From positions 1 through 64,000 of the IMG/VR virus record IMGVR_UViG_3300025652_000041: a stretch of DNA of 64,000 bases; one strand, written 5' to 3'. This document shows, in pieces, positions 41,219-49,639 of this stretch. Origin of the DNA: a virus. A program made the position numbers and the translations under genes. Below the pieces are notes generated by a model. That model saw only the letters and a program-made list of their open reading frames with translations, did not search any database and had not been told where the DNA came from. Every line of letters begins with the position of its first letter. The first letter of the stretch is position 1.

Positions 41219-41593
41219 ATGATAACGTATAGCACAAACTGGATGGGCCCTGTATCTACTCGTTGGTACGAAGAACGAGATATACCTTTCGAGTTGAGAA
41301 TGACTTCTGGCAAATTCATCCAGCCACCGCGTGAATACAAACACTATCTTGAATCTTATTCGTGCGGTCGTATCGACATTCGTGGTTTAGACGAAGAAGA
41401 AAACTACAATGGGTGGGGCGAGTATAGTGTTGCTCCTATGCGTACCGAAGACTGGAATGCGTTCAGTGATTGGTTGGATGAGTTGGAAACTTACGAGATG
41501 ACTACATACGAAGAACTGATCGATCAATTCGAGCATTACAACGGGAAATCGATAAGATGGGCAACTGGATTATTAAAAGGCGAAGATGAGTAA
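41219..41593 (+). CDS. Conserved phage hypothetical protein, 124 aa
   Basis: Starts directly after the preceding stop. SCGRIDIRGLDEEENYNGWG and PMRTEDWNAFSDWLDELET are blocks seen in several large-phage proteins of unknown role. Its 3' end overlaps the first ATP-grasp gene by 8 bases. Confidence 0.62.
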   Translation: MITYSTNWMGPVSTRWYEERDIPFELRMTSGKFIQPPREYKHYLESYSCGRIDIRGLDEEENYNGWGEYSVAPMRTEDWNAFSDWLDELETYEMTTYEELIDQFEHYNGKSIRWATGLLKGEDE

Positions 41594-42728
41594 GATACTA
41601 TGTATAGACTTTGGTCTGTGTAACTTCCATAATGTAATATCTTTAGTTGAAGATGGTCATGAGGTTGTTATTGTCTCGGGGTTCTTTGATCTACCTGTAG
41701 AATATTACAGGAGTTTGGGGGTGGAAGTTCTATCCATCAATAAAGATAGCGTTCTTGATAAATGGGTGGAGTCGAATAAACCTGATATTGTAATATCAAC
41801 TAATCCGAGTCTTTCTTGCGAAAGATTCTCTGAGAATGCAGAATTTCTTGGTTTGACTAAAAGAGTCAATAAATTAGAAATTTATAAAATGAAGACTCGA
41901 AATAATGTCAGGGGTCTTGGTATAAAGGTACCTAAGATATTAACTGGAAAGGATATAATAGCACCTTGTGTCGTCAAACCTAACATTTGTGGAATTGTGA
42001 ATGACACTGCCAGAATATGTCTTACTCAGAAACAACTGGATCGAATTGGATATGAAGATTGTTATGTCGAAGAATACATTGAAGGTGCTGTAGAGACCAA
42101 TGTTGCATATATGATTGCAAAGGGTAAATGGTCTATCTTACATACCCAAGAGATACTCGGAGAAGATGTCGCCAAGGTAGCAGGAAACTTTACTCATTGG
42201 ACACGAACTTCAAGTTTCAAACATCTCTCTCCAGAGAACAATGAGATAGTCTTAAAGTGGGCAAAAAGATATCTCGACTGGGCTTCAAAGGAATGTACGG
42301 AATCTTCGTATGTGGGTCAACTTACCGGACTGTTAAAGGATGGTGTTTGGTACTTCTGTGAGAATAATGTGCGACCAGAACAAACTAATAGTCTACCGAT
42401 TTTCATATCGGGAAATGACTTCCTCGAAGCGATGCGAGGCAAACCGGAAATATTAGGAGACGCCTTTCCTAATGACGCACAGAAGATGATTGTTATGCCT
42501 GTAGAGGAGTATTCTCCATATCCATTCCATCTACATGAAAAACATAATGTATCAATTCCTTGTGGTCTTGATCTGGTCGATGGTGTATATCGAATATCTG
42601 ATACTTTCAAGCATAGGTCACGTGATAGAAGAATTGGTATAGTTATATGCGACCGTATTATACCTCAAGAGTTTGTGGATGATATTGTTTCGGATGGCAA
42701 TTTCACAATCACTACTCGACTGGTCTAA
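41586..42728 (+). CDS. PurD-like ATP-grasp ligase, copy 1
   Basis: 380 residues. The layout resembles GAR synthetase (PurD): a Rossmann-like N-terminus (ILCIDFGLCNFHNVISLVED), APCVVKP near 127 (ATP-grasp lysine), a YVEEYIEGAVETNVAYM segment (hinge Glu residues), and GQLTGLLKDGVWYFCENNVR near 243-262 with the ENNxR metal site. PurD joins glycine to phosphoribosylamine; the substrate here is unknown and may be an amino acid with another amine. It is followed at once by a paralogue. Confidence 0.72.
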   Translation: MSKILCIDFGLCNFHNVISLVEDGHEVVIVSGFFDLPVEYYRSLGVEVLSINKDSVLDKWVESNKPDIVISTNPSLSCERFSENAEFLGLTKRVNKLEIYKMKTRNNVRGLGIKVPKILTGKDIIAPCVVKPNICGIVNDTARICLTQKQLDRIGYEDCYVEEYIEGAVETNVAYMIAKGKWSILHTQEILGEDVAKVAGNFTHWTRTSSFKHLSPENNEIVLKWAKRYLDWASKECTESSYVGQLTGLLKDGVWYFCENNVRPEQTNSLPIFISGNDFLEAMRGKPEILGDAFPNDAQKMIVMPVEEYSPYPFHLHEKHNVSIPCGLDLVDGVYRISDTFKHRSRDRRIGIVICDRIIPQEFVDDIVSDGNFTITTRLV

Positions 42729-43867
42729 TGAAGATACTGTGTATCGACTATGGGTTGTGTAACTTTCACAATCTCATTTCTCTTGTCGAAGATGGTCATA
42801 AAGTTTATGTCCTAACATCCGAAAAATACGAACTGTGCCCCACGACTTTATATAAAGAGTTGGGTATTCATATATTGGACATTGACCGGAAAAGTGTTTT
42901 AGATAATTTCATAGAATCCGAGTCTATAGATTTGATGATATCGACAGATCCTACTATCGACATGATCAATTCATATCAACACAAATTAAAGTATATCGGA
43001 CTGACTCCACGATCCTCTAGGTTAGAAACCCATAAATGGATGACCAGATGTGAAGTTAAGAAGTTAGGAATAAAAGTCCCTGAGATACTTCCTCGACCTA
43101 TTGCTCCCTGTGTCATAAAACCAATAGTCACCAAAAAGGGATTTGACCGAGTCAACATATGTCTGACCGAAGAAGATTTTGGAATCTTCGATGATAATAC
43201 ATTCTATGTTGAAGAGTATCTTACTGATACTATAGAGACTAATGTCGATTATATAATGTCTCACGGTAAATGGTCTATACTACATACCCAACAAAAGATC
43301 GGAGAAGACCTCGGAAAGATGTCGAATCGATTAATACACTGGACTTGTACTTCCAGTTTCGGGAAACTATCCAAAGATGATAATGATCTGGTATTGGATA
43401 ACGCAAAGAAGTATCTGGACTGGGCATCCATACAATGTAATAGATCCTCGTACATTGGACAACTGACCGGTTTCATTAAAGATGGGGAGTGGTACTTCTG
43501 TGAGAATAATGTCAGACCTTCACAGACCAATAGTGTACCCTATTTCGTATCGGGAGATGAATGGTTGATGGCCATGTATGGTCACCCTGAGATAATAGGT
43601 GAATCCTTTCCGGTAGATGTTAATAAGATGATCGTGATGCCAATGGAACCAGACTCACCATACCCGTTCGATCTACACCTAAAACATAATGTTGCGATAC
43701 CCTGCGGACTCGATATAATCGATGATGAGTATCGTGTATCTTTGATGATGAGAGGAAAATCTACTGACAATAGGATTGGGTTGTTGATATGTGATGATAA
43801 TATCCCCCAAGGATTTGTCGATGATTTCCGCACCGATGGTAATTTTTCCATTACTACATTCATATAA
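42728..43867 (+). CDS. PurD-like ATP-grasp ligase, copy 2
   Basis: 379 residues, colinear with copy 1: ILCIDYGLCNFHNLISLVED, APCVIKP, FYVEEYLTDTIETNVDYI, GQLTGFIKDGEWYFCENNVR, and an end NIPQGFVDDFRTDGNFSITTF versus IIPQEFVDDIVSDGNFTITTR. I estimate about half of positions identical by eye. Both keep the catalytic residues, so both are probably active, perhaps with different substrates or as a heterodimer. One-base overlap (TAATG) with copy 1. Confidence 0.72.
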   Translation: MKILCIDYGLCNFHNLISLVEDGHKVYVLTSEKYELCPTTLYKELGIHILDIDRKSVLDNFIESESIDLMISTDPTIDMINSYQHKLKYIGLTPRSSRLETHKWMTRCEVKKLGIKVPEILPRPIAPCVIKPIVTKKGFDRVNICLTEEDFGIFDDNTFYVEEYLTDTIETNVDYIMSHGKWSILHTQQKIGEDLGKMSNRLIHWTCTSSFGKLSKDDNDLVLDNAKKYLDWASIQCNRSSYIGQLTGFIKDGEWYFCENNVRPSQTNSVPYFVSGDEWLMAMYGHPEIIGESFPVDVNKMIVMPMEPDSPYPFDLHLKHNVAIPCGLDIIDDEYRVSLMMRGKSTDNRIGLLICDDNIPQGFVDDFRTDGNFSITTFI

Positions 43868-43905
43868 TGAATGGTGACTATTCGTGAAATGGATGACGAT
43901 AGTTG

Positions 43906-43966
43906 TTGACTTCTTGTTTTGGTTATGAGATAATGGCTGTACAAATTGAGTTGAGAGGGTTTTATT
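43906..43966 (+). promoter_or_regulatory. Promoter-leader cassette copy E
   Basis: TTGACT 43906-43911, 17-base spacer TCTTGTTTTGGTTATGA, GATAAT 43929-43934, leader ATTGAGTTGAGAGGG before the start. Fifth member of the family, 11 kb from copy A. Confidence 0.86.
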
Positions 43967-44089
43967 ATGCAGATTACATACAAAGGTTATTGCGCTCTGG
44001 GTGGCGCATCTAATCCAAGACTTTACTCACGAGCTGTGTATTTGGGTAAACACTATATGCACACCGCTTATTATATGATGGGACGTTAA
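43967..44089 (+). CDS. Small Tyr-rich protein, 40 aa
   Basis: GAGAGGG ribosome-binding site. Gly- and Tyr-rich (ITYKGYCALGG, GKHYMHTAYYMMG). No family recognised. Confidence 0.55.
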   Translation: MQITYKGYCALGGASNPRLYSRAVYLGKHYMHTAYYMMGR

Positions 44090-44092
44090 ACC

Positions 44093-44713
44093 ATGAGAAT
44101 TGCTGACTCTACTCTTTATGAGATGTATCTTGAAAAACATAAGAGAGCACAGAACAAAGGTGCACGTGTTCCTTACCACACGTTCTCTTACAAAACTAGA
44201 GATTCTGAACGTCAAAAGACTTACAATGCAGAACACTTGTTTCAAAGACAAATCGAGAATCCCACGTTCGAGACTCTAGAAGAAGTTCAGGAATTCTCAC
44301 GTAAAATCTACAAGTCTAAGACTTGGATCACGTTATGGAACAAGTCAGTTGAAGAAGACGTGGGTCGTATCTTCAATTCACAACCAGAAGTAGTACAGAT
44401 GAACTCCCGTACTAAGAAATTATCGGGTTTCACTGATGGTTCTAGTGTAACCCTATGTCCTATCACGGGTTTCAACAAGTACGTTCTACTGCACGAACTT
44501 GCTCACACTCTGGGTCATATGCACCACGGCCGTTCGTTCCGTCAATGTCTCCTGAGTCTGGTCGGTACCTTTATGGGTGCTGATGAGAAGAAGATTCTGA
44601 AGAACGAATTTAAAAGAAAAGGTCTTGCATTTGGAGACGCTAAAAAACCAATGACTTTCGAGAATTGGGTATCACGTAAACAACGTATGGAAAATATGAG
44701 GAAAAAACTATAA
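44093..44713 (+). CDS. Zinc metallopeptidase-like protein (HExxH...HG)
   Basis: 206 residues. The zinc site is YVLLHELAHTLGHMHHGRSF near 129-148: HExxH and a downstream histidine in HHG, as in SprT-like or TIGR04338-type proteins. A charged N-terminal half precedes it. Second such protein in the early region. One-base overlap with the next gene. Confidence 0.75.
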   Translation: MRIADSTLYEMYLEKHKRAQNKGARVPYHTFSYKTRDSERQKTYNAEHLFQRQIENPTFETLEEVQEFSRKIYKSKTWITLWNKSVEEDVGRIFNSQPEVVQMNSRTKKLSGFTDGSSVTLCPITGFNKYVLLHELAHTLGHMHHGRSFRQCLLSLVGTFMGADEKKILKNEFKRKGLAFGDAKKPMTFENWVSRKQRMENMRKKL

Positions 44714-44901
44714 TGTCAATTGATTATATAAAAAACGGTATACCGTTTATTGTTGTAATATTAATAAGTTTCTTAATAGGTTCGATGTTTGGTTCTACTT
44801 CCGTACAGAGTTCTTGGCGACTCGATGCAGCTGCAACCGAATGTGCACAGTTTAATCCGTCCAATGGACACTTTGAATGGTTGACAAATGAAGAAAAATA
44901 A
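44713..44901 (+). CDS. Single-pass membrane protein, 62 aa
   Basis: TAATG start. One N-terminal helix (IPFIVVILISFLIGSMFG), then a soluble part (AAATECAQFNPSNGHFEW). Overlaps the next gene by 14 bases. Unknown. Confidence 0.62.
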   Translation: MSIDYIKNGIPFIVVILISFLIGSMFGSTSVQSSWRLDAAATECAQFNPSNGHFEWLTNEEK

Positions 44902-44909
44902 TGTAAAAT
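44881..44909 (+). promoter_or_regulatory. Possible internal promoter
   Basis: TTGACA 44881-44886, 17-base spacer, TAAAAT 44904-44909, within overlapping small genes. It would feed the nuclease gene at 45148. Confidence 0.45.
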
Positions 44910-45148
44910 GGTATAACCAAAACAGTATAGACTGGTACGTAAAATGGTGTGCTACCATAATCATTCTAGTCTCTGTTGTTTTTCGTAATGCTGGCTTTGA
45001 ATACCGCATGTTTGATTTGTCTTTCGGTGTAATGGGCACGATACTATGGTTATGGGTAAGTGTGTTATGGAAAGATAGAGCACTCATAATATTGAACGCG
45101 GTTATGTTTATGTTACTTGCATCCGCACTACTAAAGGAAATTAATTAA
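44888..45148 (+). CDS. Membrane protein, 86 aa
   Basis: Probably three hydrophobic helices (WCATIIILVSVVF, FGVMGTILWLWVSVLW, ALIILNAVMFMLLASALL). Overlaps its neighbours by 14 bases and 1 base. Could be a holin- or imm-like protein; only membrane location is supported. Confidence 0.58.
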   Translation: MKKNNVKWYNQNSIDWYVKWCATIIILVSVVFRNAGFEYRMFDLSFGVMGTILWLWVSVLWKDRALIILNAVMFMLLASALLKEIN

Positions 45149-45864
45149 TGTTTGAACATGTACCGGTCGAATTGACTGAAATGAATGCCGTGACCACTGA
45201 TACTGGTCGCAAATACAAAACCCCCGAAGGTGTCAACCTTCCCTCTATCACTACAGTCCTTTCGATTCTGTCACGTGACAGTATTGCCAAGTGGCGTAAA
45301 CGTGTAGGTGAGGCAGAGGCGAATCGTGTCTCTTATCGTGCGTCTACTCGTGGTACCTCGGTTCACGAAATCTGTGAGAAGTATGTCAACAATGACCCTG
45401 ATTGGGACAAGTACATGGCAATCGACCCCGACAATGGGGAAACGAAGTTGACCAAGCGTACTCCTGACCTCATCCAATCGTTTCTTGATTTGAAACCAAT
45501 ACTGGACGAACGTCTGACTAAGGTCTTCGCACAAGAAGCCCCACTCTACTCCAACCATCTTGGTGTTGCGGGTCGTGTGGATTGCGTGGGTATCTTTGAT
45601 GGTAAACCGTCAATCATCGATTACAAAACTTCGATGAAACCCAAACGTCTCGATTGGATTAAGAACTACTTCATGCAAGAGGCTGCATATGCCATCATGT
45701 GGGAAGAACGTACTGGTCAACCTATCACTCAGTTGGTTACTATAATCTCAGTAGACCAACATGAACCTCAAGTGTTTATTGAACATCGTGACAACTGGGT
45801 TCGTCCATTAATCGACACTATTGCACAATATAATGAGGAAAATTCTACTTCCCTTTTTGTATAA
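45148..45864 (+). CDS. PD-(D/E)XK nuclease (RecB-family exonuclease-like)
   Basis: 238 residues. GTSVHEICEKYV near 70 is the first helix box, LGVAGRVDCVGIFDGKPSIIDYKTS near 128-155 is the catalytic D...DxK, and MQEAAYAIMWEE the QxxxY box. Typical of single-domain RecB-like nucleases in T4-like phages. A late promoter overlaps its stop codon, so it is the last gene of the early block. Confidence 0.85.
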   Translation: MFEHVPVELTEMNAVTTDTGRKYKTPEGVNLPSITTVLSILSRDSIAKWRKRVGEAEANRVSYRASTRGTSVHEICEKYVNNDPDWDKYMAIDPDNGETKLTKRTPDLIQSFLDLKPILDERLTKVFAQEAPLYSNHLGVAGRVDCVGIFDGKPSIIDYKTSMKPKRLDWIKNYFMQEAAYAIMWEERTGQPITQLVTIISVDQHEPQVFIEHRDNWVRPLIDTIAQYNEENSTSLFV

Positions 45865-45867
45865 ATA
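45860..45867 (+). promoter_or_regulatory. T4-type late promoter TATAAATA
   Basis: Exact match, starting inside the last codon of the nuclease gene and 40 bases before the first head-associated gene. Confidence 0.82.
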
Positions 45868-45907
45868 GTGTTATAATTTGTTTGTATTCACTTTTTAGGA
45901 AATAGGT

Positions 45908-47206
45908 ATGATAGGGTTCGGAACCTTTTTATCTGAGGCATCATTAACTTTCGGAGAAATTACTCGTGAGGATAGACCTGACCGAATAGATATTTTTCTG
46001 CGCAAGTACAAAGGTAATGAACCATTCGAATTGGTTGGTGGTGACCAAGTAGTCTTTAAGTACAATGCAGAGATTGAGAAAGCTGTTAAATCAGGAAACT
46101 CTAAACTCGCACAGTCAATTGGACTCGAAACCCTAGATGGAACTAAACTCGCATTCGGTAAGTTATCTAAGACTGCCGAGTTCGGGGGTGGTCGTGGTTC
46201 GGGTGGTGGTGCAGCCAACACTCGTGCAACTGAATCTGCACAATGTGTTTATCTACAAGCAATCTGGGATAACCGGACAACTAAGTTCAGTGCGGACGAT
46301 ATACGTAACGCATATCCCAAAACGCACACAGATGCGTCTCTAGATGAAGTACTTCTGGGTGATGAAGGATGGATCTCCTCTTCTATCGATATCGCAAGAC
46401 TTCTTCACAAAGCTCTAGGTAAAAAACAATACAGTTTCCATCGAGGATCTGGTTGGGTTGAGATAGTAGAGAAGAAGTTCAAAGAACTGAATCGCGTCCA
46501 GAAAGCATTCGGTAATATCAACAAATGGTCTCCTGCGGACATCTACATGGTCGCAAAGGGTGCAGAGAACAAGTATGATATAGAAGGTGCAGAGTCACTA
46601 GAATACCTGAACAACGAGTTGATGAAGGCATACACTGCACGTGATATCATCGGTGTGTCTTTGAAGAAATTGACCGGTAAAGGTAGACTTGCCCAAGTTA
46701 ACTATAAGAAACCATTCAAAGGTGCAAAGTTCACCAAGTCATCTTATGGTAAGAGGGATTTCTTCAAGTCCAAAGATGGTTACTTGTTCGGTGACGGTGG
46801 TATTGAGATGCAGTTCCGAACCTTCCCTACCTTTCAGTGTGAGATTATCGGTAAGGCTGCTAAACACGGTAAGGTGTCTCATGGTGGTATTGATGCGGCT
46901 CTCTATGCCACAAATCGGGATAAGACCGATAATCGTAAAGAACTTGAATCATTTATAAAGAAAGATCGGGATTCATTCCTAGATAAGTTCTATGGGTTCT
47001 ATGATGGTGCAGTAAATAGTCCGGTAGACAAAGAAACCTTTAAAAAGAATCTGGAAGGTGTGACAACCGAATGGTTAGTCTCCAAGTACTATGTAACTTC
47101 TATTTTCGTAATGATAAAAGGTAGAGAACAACAATTCATGGATTATTTATTCCGTATAGCAAAATCACAAAGTCCGCTATCTGCGGTACACCTAAAGGTA
47201 CAATAA
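45908..47206 (+). CDS. Predicted head-packaged protein with capsid-targeting peptide, 432 aa
   Basis: AGGAAAT before ATG. Begins MIGFGTFLSEASLTFG, a T4-like capsid-targeting peptide with a prohead-protease site after FLSE. The body has YLQAIWDNRTTKFSADDI, KFKELNRVQKAFGNINKWSP and ADIYMVAKGAE. I recall relatives in marine T4-like phages, with no function known. A Gly-rich loop (GGGRGSGGG) lies near 97. Late expression and the leader peptide suggest it travels inside the head. Confidence 0.6.
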   Translation: MIGFGTFLSEASLTFGEITREDRPDRIDIFLRKYKGNEPFELVGGDQVVFKYNAEIEKAVKSGNSKLAQSIGLETLDGTKLAFGKLSKTAEFGGGRGSGGGAANTRATESAQCVYLQAIWDNRTTKFSADDIRNAYPKTHTDASLDEVLLGDEGWISSSIDIARLLHKALGKKQYSFHRGSGWVEIVEKKFKELNRVQKAFGNINKWSPADIYMVAKGAENKYDIEGAESLEYLNNELMKAYTARDIIGVSLKKLTGKGRLAQVNYKKPFKGAKFTKSSYGKRDFFKSKDGYLFGDGGIEMQFRTFPTFQCEIIGKAAKHGKVSHGGIDAALYATNRDKTDNRKELESFIKKDRDSFLDKFYGFYDGAVNSPVDKETFKKNLEGVTTEWLVSKYYVTSIFVMIKGREQQFMDYLFRIAKSQSPLSAVHLKVQ

Positions 47207-47207
47207 A

Positions 47208-47927
47208 ATGGCAATATCACGATATATGGAGGGAGACAACAGCATCAATATTGCTCGTGGTCTTGTTCTCGATACAACATACGAACATAAATTTGGTGCG
47301 GTACTTTCAATGTCAGTCTCTGAGACCGGAACTGTTTGGGATGTCGATGATACCCTATACCCTTGGTCTGCATGGGATACTGCCGGAGTTTTGACTATCC
47401 CCGCAGTGAATGCTTCGGACAATGGTGGAACGGTAACTGTGACTGGTTTAGATGCGAACTACGATGTGATAAGTGAAGATTTCGTAGTATCCAGTTCGGG
47501 AACAACCACCGGCACCAAAACATTCAAACGTGCGTATCGTGCATTCTTTACTGATGGTACATCTAACATTGGTAATATAACTATTCAACGTGGTGGTACG
47601 ACTATCGCATTGATCAGAGCAGGTCAGGCACAAACACTCATGGCGGTATTTACTGTCCCTGAAGGACACACTGCATATATGTCTAAAGTCAGTATGAGTA
47701 TCGAGGCCGGTGGTGATGCGAGTGGTAACGTGTATTCTAGAATTCCTAGCCAAACATCATTTCGTATTAAACATACCTTCGAGATCGGAGATGGTGGTCA
47801 TTACCTATATGACTTCACGGTTCCATTGAAATTCGATGCAAGGACAGATATTGATTTTAGATGTAGTATGCGAACTAACAATTCACGTGCCTCTGCTGCA
47901 TTTGATATGATTCTTATCAAGGAATAG
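47208..47927 (+). CDS. Beta-rich virion structural protein, 239 aa
   Basis: Starts 1 base after the previous stop. Ser/Thr/Gly-rich strands throughout (GGTVTVTGLDANYDVISEDF, TTTGTKTFKRAYRAFF, HYLYDFTVPLKFDART). Ends MILIKE. No leader peptide. The composition fits a capsid decoration or fibre protein of marine phages; the exact role is unknown. Confidence 0.55.
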   Translation: MAISRYMEGDNSINIARGLVLDTTYEHKFGAVLSMSVSETGTVWDVDDTLYPWSAWDTAGVLTIPAVNASDNGGTVTVTGLDANYDVISEDFVVSSSGTTTGTKTFKRAYRAFFTDGTSNIGNITIQRGGTTIALIRAGQAQTLMAVFTVPEGHTAYMSKVSMSIEAGGDASGNVYSRIPSQTSFRIKHTFEIGDGGHYLYDFTVPLKFDARTDIDFRCSMRTNNSRASAAFDMILIKE

Positions 47928-47929
47928 TA

Positions 47930-49147
47930 ATGAAATTTGTAGATTTTATAACCGAATCCAAGAACACCCATATGACGCATATCGAAGATAAAGTCATCTA
48001 TGGTGGTGTTAATGGTACACGTCAAGCAATATTTGCATTACGTGAATTGCGTGATATGCTTGCGGGTAAAGGTACTGCGGGACTGTCCACTAAGTGGGAT
48101 GGTGCACCTGCTATCTTCTGCGGTCAAGATCCTACGGATGGTAAGTTCTTTGTGGCGAAGAAAGGTATCTTCAATAAGAACCCCAAGGTATACAAAACCG
48201 ATGCAGATGTTGAAGCAGATACTTCTGGTGACCTCGCAGAGAAACTCAAAGATGCATTGAAGTATCTACCTGAACTTGGTATCAAAGGAGTCATCCAAGG
48301 GGACTTCCTATTTGGTCGAGGTGATCTGGGTAAGAAGAAAATTGATGGTGTGCAGTATACTACATTCCATCCCAATACTATCGTATATGCAATACCATTT
48401 GAACAGTCGAAGGAAGTACGCGATGCAAAAATCGGTATAGTGTGGCACACTACATATAAGGGTAAAACATTTGAATCGATGACAGCATCCTTCGGTGTAG
48501 ATGTTTCTAAACTAAAAAAATCTAAAAACGTATGGTCACAAGATGCAATGTTGCGATCTGTAGATGCGACAATGACCCAACAAGAAACGGAGCAAGTAAA
48601 TGAATATCTTTCAAAAGCTGGTAAACTTTTTAACCAGATCAGTGGAACAACCCTCAGAACCCTTGAAGGAAACCCCGTCCTCGCCGGAACAATCGAAACC
48701 TTCAACAACACCTACGTCCGAAAAGGTCAAACGCCCGGCGACTCGAAAAAGCACGCCCAAGCCCTCATCAAGTACATCCAAGACAAGTACCAAAAAGAAA
48801 TCGACAAACGCAAAACCGAGAAAGGCAAGAGCGCCCAAGTCGAAAAGCGAGACGAAATCTTAAAGTTTTTCTCTCCGAAGAATCTAGAATCTCTAGAAAA
48901 GATGTTCGATTTGCAGAAAATGATTGTACTTGCGAAACTAAAACTTATAAATAAACTTAATAGTTTAAAGAAAATTGACACATTCGTTCAAACCAAAACG
49001 GGTTACAAAGTGACTGGTGAAGAAGGTTATGTAGCAATTGACAAACTTGGTGGTGACGCAGTGAAACTTGTTGATCGTATGGAATTTTCATACAACAACT
49101 TTTCACCCGATATATTAAAGGGCTGGGACAAACCTAGTCGTAATTAA
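47930..49147 (+). CDS. Ligase-like nucleotidyltransferase with capsid-targeting peptide
   Basis: 405 residues. N-terminus MKFVDFITESKN resembles T4 targeting peptides with a cut after FITE. STKWDGAPAIFCG near 52-64 contains the KxDG motif of ATP-dependent ligases and mRNA capping enzymes; IQGDFLFG and YAIPFEQ are plausible motif III/IV partners. The remainder differs from T4 ligases; I think it belongs to a marine phage family (DUF6267 by memory). A packaged ligase could seal injected DNA. A second gene overlaps residues about 225-310 in another frame, with atypical codons there. Confidence 0.68.
   Translation: MKFVDFITESKNTHMTHIEDKVIYGGVNGTRQAIFALRELRDMLAGKGTAGLSTKWDGAPAIFCGQDPTDGKFFVAKKGIFNKNPKVYKTDADVEADTSGDLAEKLKDALKYLPELGIKGVIQGDFLFGRGDLGKKKIDGVQYTTFHPNTIVYAIPFEQSKEVRDAKIGIVWHTTYKGKTFESMTASFGVDVSKLKKSKNVWSQDAMLRSVDATMTQQETEQVNEYLSKAGKLFNQISGTTLRTLEGNPVLAGTIETFNNTYVRKGQTPGDSKKHAQALIKYIQDKYQKEIDKRKTEKGKSAQVEKRDEILKFFSPKNLESLEKMFDLQKMIVLAKLKLINKLNSLKKIDTFVQTKTGYKVTGEEGYVAIDKLGGDAVKLVDRMEFSYNNFSPDILKGWDKPSRN
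48600..48863 (+). CDS. Overlapping gene inside the ligase-like gene: basic S/T/P/K-rich protein, 87 aa
   Basis: An open frame of 87 codons, +1 relative to the host gene. ATG 48600 has GGAG 7 bases upstream, an ideal ribosome-binding site in the middle of another gene. The product begins MNIFQKLVNFLTRSVEQ, then becomes a disordered basic tail rich in Ser, Thr, Pro and Lys (STSKTSTKKKSTNAKPRK), like histone-type DNA-binding tails. In the host frame this stretch uses GCC, CTC, GTC, CGC and AAG, rare elsewhere in the gene, as expected if two frames are constrained. Not named before to my knowledge. Confidence 0.62.
   Translation: MNIFQKLVNFLTRSVEQPSEPLKETPSSPEQSKPSTTPTSEKVKRPATRKSTPKPSSSTSKTSTKKKSTNAKPRKARAPKSKSETKS
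48946..48953 (+). promoter_or_regulatory. Possible late promoter TATAAATA inside the ligase-like gene
   Basis: Exact 8-base match 226 bases upstream of the next gene. Coding context makes chance possible. Confidence 0.4.
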
Positions 49148-49171
49148 TGGGATAAACCAGAGGAAAACAAA

Positions 49172-49639
49172 GTGGCAAAGAAACCGCTTAGATTCAAAGA
49201 TTTTACATCTGTAGATTACACTCAGTCGGGTGATGATCAACTTGCGCACAATGCTAAGAAACGCAAGAAAGATATACCTACCGGAAATACCGGAGAAGAA
49301 GTAGAGAACGAAGCACTAGACATGACCCAACGTCTTGCACGTGGTCGCATGTTTAAAAAGAACAAGGCCAAGATTGCAATGGGTCGCAAACGTGCTCAAC
49401 GTAAGATTGCCTCTATGGACACTCTGAAGAAACGTGCACGAAAGGCTGCACGTAATATCCTACTCAAGAAACTTACCAAAGATACACCCAAAGGTGAACT
49501 CTCATTGTCACGTAGACAGGACATAGAGAAGAGACTCGAAAAGAAGAAACCAGTTATCGATAAGTTATCTCGTAAACTACTACCCCAAGTACGTAAAAAA
49601 GAAATGGAACGTAAGAAAGGTGGTAAAAGTGCCGATTAA
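49172..49639 (+). CDS. Basic head-associated protein, 155 aa
   Basis: GTG start with AGAGGAAA upstream. KPLRFKDFTSVDY is a short targeting-like start. Extremely basic: KNKAKIAMGRKRAQRKIASM and KKRARKAARNILLKKLTK, then RRQDIEKRLEKKKPVIDKL. A conserved family in marine T4-like phages as I recall. It probably binds DNA in the head. Overlaps the next gene by 11 bases. Confidence 0.62.
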   Translation: MAKKPLRFKDFTSVDYTQSGDDQLAHNAKKRKKDIPTGNTGEEVENEALDMTQRLARGRMFKKNKAKIAMGRKRAQRKIASMDTLKKRARKAARNILLKKLTKDTPKGELSLSRRQDIEKRLEKKKPVIDKLSRKLLPQVRKKEMERKKGGKSAD

